Assembly: GCF_042648365.1 (NCBI RefSeq)
Contig: NZ_JBHRXI010000048.1
Coordinates: forward strand, 98,952-162,951
DNA: 64,000 bases
Origin: Lutimaribacter_A marinistellae
GTDB lineage: Bacteria > Pseudomonadota > Alphaproteobacteria > Rhodobacterales > Rhodobacteraceae
Direction: 5' to 3'
This document shows, one piece after another, positions 27,201 through 39,200 of this stretch; within the stretch, counting starts at the first letter, position 1; each line of letters begins with the position of its first letter. The notes under the pieces were generated by a model. The model saw only the letters and a list, made by a program, of their open reading frames with translations. It was not told the origin of the DNA and did no database searches. The translations under genes and the position numbers were made by a program.

Positions 27201-30200
27201 GCGGACCAGTCGCCCACGTCCGGGCCGGTCGGCAGACGCCGCGTTCCGGTATCGATCACCGGGCTCATGACAAAGCTGCTGCCGGGATCGACGTGATCGG
27301 CAAGGCCCATGATATTGCCCATTTCGTGCATCAGCACGGTTAGCAGGTCGATCCGCCCGTCGGCATCCGTACCGTCCCCGGCGACAAAGAGATGGTCAAG
27401 ATCGGCAGCCTCGAATTCGCTTGCCTCGCGTGGAGTGGGGTCGACGAACCAGCCATGTCCGGCCGCATCGGCATCAATGGTGATTTCGTTACCCTCGGCC
27501 AGCGCCAGGGCCGCCCCGTCAAGATCGGCAACGCGAATGACCACGTCGCCCAGCAGGTCACCCGCACCGGGGACCAGCGCGCTGTCGACCCATATGCCTT
27601 GGGCGACTTCGGCCATGGCTTGGGCTTCGAGCACGGAAATGGGCGTAGCCCCGTCGCCGATACCGGCGGCGGTCTGGTTCGACCCGGATTTCGACATCCG
27701 GATGTTGTCGATCACCATGACCACGGATGCCGCATCGGCGACCGACGCGAAGATGTTGAAGTTACTCAGAAAATCGACCAGTTCCTCGGCGAGGTTGGCC
27801 GCCGGAGCGCGCTCCAGCCCGTTATTGGTGATGGTGACATTGGCAACCTTGCCGCGGACTTCGGACGGGATCTCGAAACGCGCGATCTGCGTCGAGAAGA
27901 AGCTCCGGTCGAAGTAATAGGCGTCCTTTTTTTCCACGACGCCGTTGGCGTTCGTGTTCAGGCCCTTGGCCGTGTATTCGTTGCCGTCCATGGTGGTGAA
28001 CACGATCTCGGCATTCACCTCCACGCTCGGATTGAGCGGCATGAAGGCGTCGAACATGATTTCTTCCATGTCCGCCGGGACGTAGAGCCGGTTATGCGTG
28101 AGCGAGTCGATCTGTCCAACGGCATCGATTGCGCGGTCGAACATGTCGGGCACCGAGATCTGGTTGCCGCCGACGGTGAACTTGGTTTCCGGCAGGAAGG
28201 TGCGCACCATCTCCTTCAGCGACTGCGAGCCGCCGAAGATCAGCGCATAGTTCGGCTTGGTGTCCCAACCCAGCTGATGGGTCACGAGCGCAACGAGGTT
28301 CTTGCCGATCCAGGCAAGGTAATCGCTGAACGCCTTGGCACGTGCCGCTTTCGACGCCTCTTCGTTTTCGGGCGTCGACGTGTCGAGCGGCGTGTCGAGG
28401 ATCTTGATCAGCGAGGGCACGCCACCCTTTAGCGCGAAACTGTCACCACCCCATGATTTCAGCGCATCCTTGACGACGGCACTGCCCGAGGCGGCATCGA
28501 CAAGGAAGTCGAACGCCTTGGCCAGCAGCCGCAGCGAGGTCGCATCGTCGATGACAAAGTTGAAGGTCGCATCGACGTTGCGCGAAAGCTGGTCGTTGGA
28601 TAGCAGTGTTTTGCCATCTTTGACGACCTTGAACCCGTCGCCGTCCGGCACCACCGTTCCGCCGACACTGTCGGCATAATCCTTGCGGATCAGTGCCTTC
28701 TTCTCGCTGTCGGTGTAGCGGTCGGTATAGTTGTCGCTGGTGAACTTGTCGGCATATTGCTTCAGCACCTTCTCGAGAAGAGGCTTGAGCACACGCCCGA
28801 GGATGTCGATGACCTCGGCGCCGAAATTCATGTTCATCAGGAACAGACCGGTGATATCCACGGGACCGGCCAGCCCCCAGCTTTCGGCGGTCGAGGCCGA
28901 GAACAGGTCGAACGTGTATGATACGCCTTCGTCCACGCCATCGGGGAAGGCCGCCGCCCCGTCCCGGTCGGCCTGGGTGCCCTCGATCCCGCCATGCATC
29001 GACCAGCCGGGCAGGTCGTAATGCAGAGGGAAACGGCCCAGTTCGGGCGGCAGATCCGGCAGGATCGCATTGGCGGCAGACGCCACGCCTCCGAACTTCT
29101 TGGCAATCGACAATTCCTTGTCGCCGACATTCTTCAGTGCCTTCTTGAAGTCATCCCACGAGGATTGCCCGTTCAGCAGCTGGCTGTAACCCGCGCCCGC
29201 GATCCACTTGATGTAATTGGAAAGCGCATGGCGCGTGCCGTGGCTGAAATCGCCGTTGAAGACGGTCGGCACCGCCTCGTACTTGACCGGGTTTTCCTTC
29301 GTACCCGCAGGCCGGTCGACTTCGGTATTGTCGAAATCAAGGCTGGTGCGCTTGCGTTCGGCCAGCTTGGGCCGGATGTCCGGGTCGCCCGCGACGGTCG
29401 AGAAATAGAACCCGGTGCCGATCGCCTCGGTCCGGGTCGAGTTGCTCTTGTCGGTGCCGGGATTGACGTTCGCATTCTCGAAATACTTCGCGAAATGCGT
29501 TTTCACATCCCCCCACTTGCCGGCGTTGAAGGCGACCGGATCGACACCGTAATAGGGCTGTTTCGTGTGTCCCTCGCCAAACAATGCGTTGCCCAGCTGT
29601 CCGAAGAAGCCTTCGTCCCCGGTCGAGTTGATGGCCAGCCCCTCGTCACCCATCGTGCGCGGGATCAGGACACCGCCGACAAACCCGGAATTGACGTCCG
29701 CCGTGCCAAGGTACCAGTTGGTGATCCGGCTGTGCGGCGTGGCCAGTGCATCGGCCTCGATGAAGCCGGGGATCTTGGCCTTGGTAAAGTCCAGCTCGAT
29801 ATCCGGCACACCCATGCCGTGCTTGGTCGGCAGCTTGTCCTTGCCGTCCTTGTCGGTCGGGATCTTGGTGCCGTTCGGCGTAGTCACGGGTACGAATTTC
29901 AGCCCGGTGAACTTGTTGAAGTTGCTGTCGCCCTCGGGCGCGGAGGTCTGGAAGTAGTTGTCGGCGAAATCGATGTTGGACCAGACCTGTACATTCGGGT
30001 CCTTGAAATCGTCCCACGGGATTTCGGCCGCCTGGATCCCGGCGTAACCGGCGATCTTGAACAGAAGCTGTGCCCCCAGTTCCACGCCGTTGATGACCCG
30101 CAGCAGCGTCGCCCCAAGGGCCGGGTTGGCGAAAGAGGTGAGCGTCGCGCCGAACTTGGCCGCGGTGATCCAGCTTTCGACGATCTTCTTCAGCTCGACC

Positions 30201-33200
30201 TTCAGCGAATCCTGCTTGAAGTCGTGCGGATCCAGTGTCGTCATGTGGATGTCGATGTTCTTGCCGCCGGATTCCGGGAACCGCACGCCAAGCCGCTGGA
30301 TGATCTCGGAATTGACCGATGTGCCACGGCTGTGACCGATGAAGTGCAGCGGGCTCTTGAACACCTTCCCGCCGGTATCGAGGTCAAGTTGCACCAGCGA
30401 GGCAAAAAAGGCGTCCGCAGCCGCTTCGGAGAAGCCGCTGTCGGAGATGTTGCTCTCGCGATACCAATCGAGCACCAGCGTGACGGCTTCTTTTTCTTTC
30501 AGTTGCGCCGGGTCATAGGCAGACTTGTCGATGCGCGCGCCCTCGGCACCATCAGGATTGTACTTGTGCCATTTCCCTGTCTGACGGTTGTAGACAAGGA
30601 CCGTGCCGCCCCCTGATGCGGTATTCAGCAGCTCGCCACTTTCCAGCCACGGCGCCAGAGTATCCTCGTTCAGAGGCGTGTTCGCGTAATCCGGCAGCAG
30701 ACCCATGATCTGGAAGCCGTGCGTCAGCACGTTGACGGACGAGAAGGGCGTCTGTGTCGGCATGACGGCACTGGTGGTGAACCGGCGCGAACCGACGAGA
30801 TCGCCGCCGCTGTTCTTGACCTTCACACCCCAGTAATAGCTCTGGCCGCCGGTCAGGGCATTGCCAAAGCCGGGTGCCGCCTCGATGATCACCGCGTGGG
30901 TCGGATCCACGCCATTCACATCGGCTTCGGTCAGGTCGACCGTCTTGGATTCGTCGATCGTTCCGTCGCCCTTGAGGAAGTATTTCTTGCCGGACCGGAA
31001 GGCGAAGCTGCCTATCGAGTCCGCCGAGTTGATCAGGCGATAGGTGTGGTAATCGTTCGATTGCGTCGGGTCGTCATTGCCCAGCCATGCGCGCGGGCGG
31101 AACGGGTCGCCCGGGAACAGCCCCTCGCCGGGGGCCTGGGTCGATACGAAGAGATCCATCTCGAAATAGGGCACCCCGATCTTGCGCGGATCGAGATGCA
31201 CTTCGAACTTCAACTGGTCGGCGTTCGGCCCGTTCGCGGTGATTTCCTTTTGCGGATAGATGAGGTCCAGGCCCACTTCGCTCTGGATATCCATGCCGCG
31301 GCCCCAGAACACCACGTCGAGCGGATCGCCATAGAGGCGGAAGCCGTCGACTTCGGTTCGTTGAACCTCGTCACCCAGCCCGAGCAGCCCGCGCTCGAGG
31401 TCGATGGGCAGTTCGCGGTTGCGGCCCAGATCGGTCCCGGTCGCGCCCTTGATGGCAAGGTCCGATGCCTTGATCATGCCGTCGGTGTTCAGGGTCAGGA
31501 TCGCACCTGACGAACGCAGATGCGCCAGGACCTGGCTGCCATCGGGACGCATCGCCATTTCGCTCAGGTACTGGTCGGGGATCGGACTGGTCGAGCCGAC
31601 ATGCCCGCGCAGACCATACTTGTAATCGACACCGCGCGCCTTGTTCAGCTCGTCCCACTTGGTCTTGTCGAACTCGAACGGGTTGCGGATCAGGCCGATA
31701 TTGTTGCCCAGCTGGTGGCGCCGCTCGATCTCGTAGGCAATCAAAGAGTTGCCCATCGTCATGTAGCGCGACAGGTCGTAGTCCGCCACGAAGGCATAAG
31801 ACATGTCGGGCGTGACCTCGACAGCAACGGGATTGCGGATGTCTAGGTCATAGTACTGGCTGGTCAGCTTGCGATAGTCGTCGATCAGGATCGGCGGGAA
31901 GGGCAGGACAAAGCCCGCATAGCGCACGCCGATATCGCGCAGGTTCAGCTCCAGCGGGAAACGGTTGGGCTGCTCCTGATCGGGAATGCTGGGCAACTGT
32001 TCGGGGATCGCCGCGTCATAGCTGTCGGGGTTCGAGTCCCGCACGTTGATGAAATACAGCCCTTCGCGCCGCTCGCCACGCGAGACAAAGACCAGCTTGT
32101 TCGGATCGGCGGTCGCCTCGATGTCGTAGGGGTCCTTGTGCCCGTTGATCTCGCCGATCACCGACAGGTAGGTGGTCGATTCACCGGCGGCTGCGCGCTC
32201 GGCATCCTTGGGGTCGACATTGATGACATAGATCTTGCCATCCTTGCCCTGTCCACGCGCCCAGCCATTCGTGCCGAACATGCCTCCGAAGGGCACGGCG
32301 ACGTAAAGCTTCTTGCCATCGGCATCGAGTGCGATGTCGTTGATCTTGCCGTTCTGGTTGCCGATGTCGACACCCGGCACCGGCAGGGTGATCTGCCGCT
32401 GTTTCAGGTAGTCGTCGGAATCCGGCCGCAGATCGATGACGTGAATGGCGCCGGTGCCCGCCGCGTAAAGGTAATTGCCGTCATTCGACAGGGCGAGCTT
32501 CTGCACCTGCCGGCCAGGGATCTTGACGAGGTTCGTGCCTTCCATCTTGGGGAAGGGATCGAACTGCCGAAGGCTCAGCATGTCTATGATGGCAATGCCT
32601 TCGTAAGTGGCGACATAGGCCGCCGACAGATCGCCCGCGACCACCACGTCGAGCGGCCAGCCGTCCACCGGCTTCGTGCCATCCATGATCGGGATGTTCG
32701 TCACCACCTCGGTTTTCTCGGGCAACACGCCATCCACGGCATCGTCTTCGTCGGTTTCCGAGAAATTGGCCGGGAGGATATCGAACACCTGCAGGATCGT
32801 CTGGTTGACGTCGCCGACATATTCCGAGCCGCCGATCACGCCGTATCCGCGATCGTTCTTGACCGTGAATTCTTCTGATGGCTCGGCGGTGGTTGCATCG
32901 GCCCATTTGCCCTTGCCATCCGACGCCCCGGCGGGCGACGGACGCTCAAAGCTGAAATGCGCGCGCGACACGAGAATGTCGTTCGGCAACTGCACCGAGA
33001 TGCTGCCATTGCCGGTCGCCGCGTCGATATCGACGTCCTTGAACTCGCTGCCGTAGATGTACTGGATGTAGCTTCCGATGCGGATCTTCAGGCGTGTATC
33101 CTCGATCCGGTTGCCGAAGCTCGTCGAATTCTCGGAATTCTCGCCATAGATCAGCCGCGTGCCTTCGATCTCGAGACGCACGCTGCCATCGGGCAGCAGT

Positions 33201-36200
33201 TTGGGTGCAACCTCGGTGACCTGCGGCTTGTCGCCCGCGGCGGGAATGGTCGCGCCGGGCGGCAGCTTGGCCGAGATGTTCAGGCGGCCGTCGACGCCCT
33301 GCGGGTCGGCCTCCGCTTCGTATTTCGCCCATTTCTTGCCTTCCAGGAAATCCTGGTAGACGTCGACCTTCTGCTTGGCCGGCGTCATCTTGAACGCCAT
33401 GTAGCTGATGCCGGCGACCAGCCCCAGCCCGACCAACGCACCGCCCAGGCCACCCACGGCAAGACCGATGGCCATCGCCGGGATCACCGCAACCGCGGCC
33501 CGCGCAAGCGTAGGAATATAGAGCGAGGCATCCATGAGGGGCTGGTTGGCCTTGGCAACCAGATAGCTGCCGCGCTCGGACATGCCGGGGAAGGGGGGCG
33601 AGGCGGTGCGCGCCATGCCGTCGGCATCGACGGTGCCGCTGTCGACCAGGCGCCAGATCTCGCCGTATTCGCCATCGGTCTGTTCGCTGAAATCGTCCAG
33701 GACAAAGAAGAGGACCTCGTCGCCCTCTTGCGCCACATCGCCCGAAACCTTCGCGGCCAACTGGATCGGACCGTTCAGCTCGCCGCCCTCGATGTCGATG
33801 ACGCCGCCCGCCACGAAATCGAAATCAGGCGGAACCTCAAGGTCGAGCTCTTCTTCGCTCCGCGCCTCGGCCGAGATGGTGGCACCACCCGAAAGCTGCC
33901 CCGCGCCGATGGCGATCTCGATCCCGTCCGGTGTGCGCAACGCGCCGCCCGTCTCGTCCATTTCGGTGCTTGCAGCCTCGACCGGCGGGGCGACCGTGAC
34001 GTTCAGTATTTCCTCGGCGCCGCGATAGATGACGGTCACCGTCGTCTCGCCCGTGGCGACCGCCTCGATCATGCCGCCATCCGTCACCGTGACGATGTCG
34101 GTATCCGAAGAGACATAGACGACGCCATCCTCGGGTCCCTGAACGAAATCAGTTCCCAGCGTACCCAGCTCGGTCACGATCTGGCGCTGGCCGCCATCTG
34201 GGACGATGGTCACGCTGTCGGGATAGGCGTCGATGCCAAAGATCTGCGCGACCGCGCCATTCGGGTCCTCGGCGATGCCGACAGCCACGGCGGTGGCCGC
34301 CGCAAGGTGGCCGCGCTGCGCGAGGATATGCGTGTCCCCCTCCTTGAGCGCGGTGACAAGCCCGTTGGAGCCGATCTTGATGACATCGGGGTCGGGTGTG
34401 CTGACGTTCACATAGTCGAAGGGCAGGACGACATCCGCCTCATCCTCGAACTGGCCAACAACGACCAGGTCGCCGACTTCACCCGCCTCGGTGAAGTAAT
34501 ACTCCCGCTGCAAAAGGGTTATCGAGGTCAGCGCAGCATCCGACACCGTCACGTCCAGCTTGATCTCGCCGGTCTGCGCGTAGCCGTCATCGGCCGCCAC
34601 CGTGATCGACGCCGCGCCGGTAAACCCGGCGCCGGGCGTAATGCGCAGGTATTCGCCGTCGGGGGTGAACCGTGCACTGACATTCTCGGTCTCGATGATA
34701 CGGAAGAAGACCGGGTCGCCCTCCTGATCTTCGGCGATCTCGTCCAGCTTCACCAGGACGGGCAGATCCTCATGGGTAAAGATGTCGGGCAGGGTGGCCG
34801 CCACCACGGGGGCGGTGTTGCCGCGAATACCGAAATTGACGTTCAGAACCTCGCGGTCCTGTGCATCCACCGTACCGTCCCCGGTGATGTCTGTGCCGGC
34901 CCCGCCATCGCGCAGCAGGTCGCTGTCGGTGCCGTTCACGCTGCCATCGGCGTTGATGTCTCCCGCCGCACCCAGAACGAGGTCGAATTCCGACCCGCCA
35001 GACAGCGCGATCGTGTAAAGACCCGGCGCCTCGAACCGGTAGAGCGCGACCGTCTTGCCGCCGGTTCGCTGAAGGCTCAACAACCGGCCCCCATCGATTT
35101 CGGGCGTCGTCTCCTCCGACGAGGTCTCGACACGGATAACCGGGCCGTTGCCGCCCGCACCGGTCACAAGATCACTCTCGCGGATCGTCAGCGTATAGAA
35201 TTGCGTCCCGCCCGAGGCATCGCCTGCGATCACACGCCCGGTGAACTGGCTGATACCGCCGAGATCCTCATTGAGCGGGGTTTCGACGATGCCGCCATCG
35301 CCATCATAGACGATCACGCGCGGGGTGCCCGATCCGCCCGTCGTGACGTTCAGCCGCCCGTCTTCGTCATAGCCGAACCGCCCGCCAGAGCCGTCTTCGA
35401 GGGCGCGATAACGCGTCAGCTGTCCCTGGTCGTCATAGCTGTAAACCGTGGCCTTGCCATCCGGGGTCGTCACCCGAACGATCCGCCCATCCGCATCGCG
35501 CAGGAAATTGAGCACCGCGCCGTTATCGGCCGTGATGCCGCTGTCGCCTACGAACAGGCGGACACCGTCCTTGTGGATTTCCTGAACCCGACCATCGCTC
35601 GCGACGGCATATGCCGTGTCATCCGGCCCCATCAACAGGAAGGGCTGCGCGCCCCCGACGAAGGGATCCGTCGGGTTGTAGGCCAGCCCGTCATCGGCGG
35701 TAAAGAACCGCCCGCCGGACTTGCGCAACAACATGTCCGCCGATTGCAGGATCCACCCGGCATCGCCATCGGCCGTCCAGCCTGCGCGCCAGAAACTGCG
35801 CCCGCCGATCTTTTCTTCGACAGGTGTGAAGGTAAAGCCGATCCGCTCGCCCGTCGGCGTCGTCAGGTACAGCCGGGCCTCTTCGGCCAGCGCCGCATAA
35901 AGGCCGAATGCCTCGCGCCCGGTGGGTTCGGTGCTCAGCGCGATGTCGAGGTCGAAGCCCGCCGACCAGCTGCCGAAATCGCGGTCCGCGCCGGTCAGGC
36001 TGTCGAACCGGCGGGTCAGCGAGAAGGGTACACCGCCCAGGTCGGTTTCGACATCCGTTTCCACTGCAGTGAAGCGCCCGGCCTTCTCGGTCCCGTTCAC
36101 CTCGATGCGGACGTCCTTGACCGAGTAGCGGCTGCCGATATCTGCCGCCGTCAGCCGTAGGGAATAGAATCCGTTCAGCAGACCTCCGGTGTCGAGCGTT

Positions 36201-39200
36201 GCCAGCAGCCCGCCGATTGGCTCTTCGCCCGATGCCAGCTCGCGGATAAGGCGCGATCCGTCCGCGCTGCGCAGTTCCAGCTTCCAGAAGTCCAGATTGA
36301 TGTCTTCGACCATGCCGCCGATATCGACCTTGCCATCAAGCTGGTAGAGGTTCAGACCCTCGCCCATGAAGATGACCGGCGCGCTGCGGTCCTCGGGGTC
36401 GCGCACCTTCAGGTCCAGGATCTGCTGGCCGATATTGCCATCGGCATCCTGCGCATAGCCCGCCAGTTCGATCTTGCCGGTGCGCGTCGGTGTCAGCAGG
36501 GTGCGCCCGAACGCGTCCAGCGTCAGCTCATTCCCATCGGCATAAAGCGAGATGCCGGTGATGTCCGACAGGCTGTCGGCCACGACCTGTACCAGGACCT
36601 GCTGGCCCGGAACGGCCGGGAAGCTCGGCGTAAGCTCGATGCGCACCACAGGCTCTTCGGGCTCCAGCGTCGCGCGCATGACGATGGTCTGGCGCGTCCG
36701 GTCCTTGCCGTCATCGGCGATGAAGGTGACGTAGTAATCGCCTTCCTGGCCGGGGCCCGGCGTCCACGTGACCTCGCCGCTAGCCGCGTCCAGCGTCGCC
36801 CCTTCGGGCAGGTCCAGCGCCGAGAAGGTGAGCGGGTTGCCATCGTGGTCGGACGCTTCGAGGGCAAAGCTCTTTTCCTCGCCGATCAGGAAGACGCGAT
36901 CGGACACTTCCATCACCGGCGCGCGATTCACATCGGCGATGATGATATCCACGGCATAGCGTGCTTCGGCGCCGCTCGGGTCCTGCGCGCCGAACACGAC
37001 CGTGTAGGTGCCGCTCTGTTCGTATTGCGGAATCCAGCTGAACTCCCCGCGCTGCTCCGAGAAGGCCGCGCCATCGGGCAAGCCCGATATCACGCTCAGC
37101 TTCAGGTCGTCGCCATCGGGGTCGTCAACCACCACCGTAAAGCGGATCTCGGCCCGGTCGCGGCCCAGCTGTGCGGTCATGGGAACGAACACAGGCTCGC
37201 GATTGGCCTCGCCGATCTGTATCGTGACGTCTTCGCTGCTTTCGCTATGCCCGTCCGATACGGTGACACCGACTGTGAACGTACCGGCCTGAACCGGCGA
37301 CGGCGTCCAGTCGAACTGTCCCGTCGACCGGTCAAAGGTCGCCCCCTTGGGCAGATCCGTGACCGCGTAGGTCAGTGCGTCCCCATCGGGGTCCGTGGCG
37401 CCGAATCTATGGGAAAGCGCGACGTTCTCTGTTCCCTCCAGCAGGCCGATCGGGTTCAGGATCGGGGCGCTGTTGGCGCGCCGGACCGTAACACCGAACA
37501 ACAGGTCCGTCGTTGCCGGATCGGTCAGCCCGTCCGCGCCGGTGTCGGTGGCCGAAACCTTGGCCGTGTAGCTGCCGATATCGGCTGCGGTGGGTGTCCA
37601 GGTCAGCAGCGCACGGCCATAGATCAGCGGATCCATCGCCAGGACCGCACCGGCGGGCAGATCGTCCAGCGCAAAGGTCAGATCGTCCTGGTCGAGGTCG
37701 CCGGCGTTGAGCTCCAGGGACAGCTCTTCGCCGACCACGGCGACCACGTCGGACTGATAGACGAATTGCGGCGGTTCGTTATCGCTCTGCACGTCGATCA
37801 CGAAGGTATGCAGCGCGCCACGCCGCGTGCCCTGTTCGCCGCCATCGTCATAGGCCACCATCGTCACGGCGTGCTCGCCGCGATCGCCCACGCCGGGTGC
37901 AAGGCGGATCACGCCGCTGCCATCGCCATTGTCGGTAAAGGTGATGAAGCCCGGCAGCGGAATGCCCGGTTGCTCGTTGATGAGCATCAGCTCGATCGGG
38001 TCGCCATCCGGGTCGATGGCCGAAACCGGGATCTCCTGCACGGCATCGCGCGCAATCGAAACGTTCGTCAATTCCGACAGGACCGGCGGCAGGTTGAGGT
38101 CGAGCACCTTGATCCTAGCCGTTTCCTCGACCGAGATCGGCTCGCCGCTTTCGGCGCCGTCATCGGTGGCACGGAAGGTGATCTCGTATTCGCCGGCCTG
38201 GTCGGCACCCGGAACCCAGAACAGCTCCCAAGTATCACTGTCGAAGGTCGCACCGGCCGGCAGGTCACCAACGATCTCGATCGAGACCGTCTTGGGCAGA
38301 TCGCCAAGCTCGTGGAACACGCCGTCCACATCACGATACCCGGGCTCGTAGAACGGGTTGTCAGGATCCTTGGCAAAGGCGCGCAGAACGAAGTTCTGGC
38401 CCTCGTAGATCTGCAGCCCGTCGAAATTGTCAAAGATCGGCGCGCCGTTTCCGGGCGTGACCTCGATCTCCATCGCGGCCACGGCAATGCCGTTGCCGTC
38501 GGAAACGGCAAAGGTGATCTCGTAGGTGTCGGCCTGGGTGTAGCCGGGCGTCCACTCGAATTCGCCGGTCGCGGCATTCAACGTCGCACCGAAGGGCAGG
38601 GTGCCGTTGACGACACCGAACGACAGCGGCGTGCCGGGCTCTGCCTCGGCCTGCAGGTTGAACCGGATCCGGTCGCCTTCGGCCGCGGTCATCTTCCCGG
38701 GCGTGCGCAGCGTTACAGGGCGCGCGGCCTCCGAGATCAGCAGGGTCACGTTGGTCGCGATCTCGCGCAGCCCGTCAGAGGCGCGTACCGTCAAGGTGTA
38801 GGTCCCGGCCTGTTCGTAACCCACCTGCCAGGACAGCGCCCTGCGCTCGGGGTCATACACGGCACCTTCGGGCAGGTTGTCGACCCAGATCACCACCTCG
38901 TCGCCATCGACATCGGCGGCGACGACCTCGAACTCGACCAGTTCGCCTTCGGCGGCGCGGATCTCTGTCGGCACGGACAGGAATTCGGGCGCCTGGTTGC
39001 CGCCCGCGACGGACAGGACAAACCGCTGTACCGTCACGGCCCCGCGCGCATCGAACACCTGCACCGTCACCGGTGCCTCCGCGTTGGCGGTCTCATCCGG
39101 CATCCATGTCAATTCGCCGGTCTCGGCGTCGATCTCCATGCCCGCAGGCGCGTCCAGCAGATGATAGATCAGGCTGTCGCCATCCGGGTCCTCGGCCGTC

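Noticed and set aside
35280..36090. RHS polymorphic toxin
   Set aside because: Only a short YD-like region is present with no toxin tip or immunity gene beside it.
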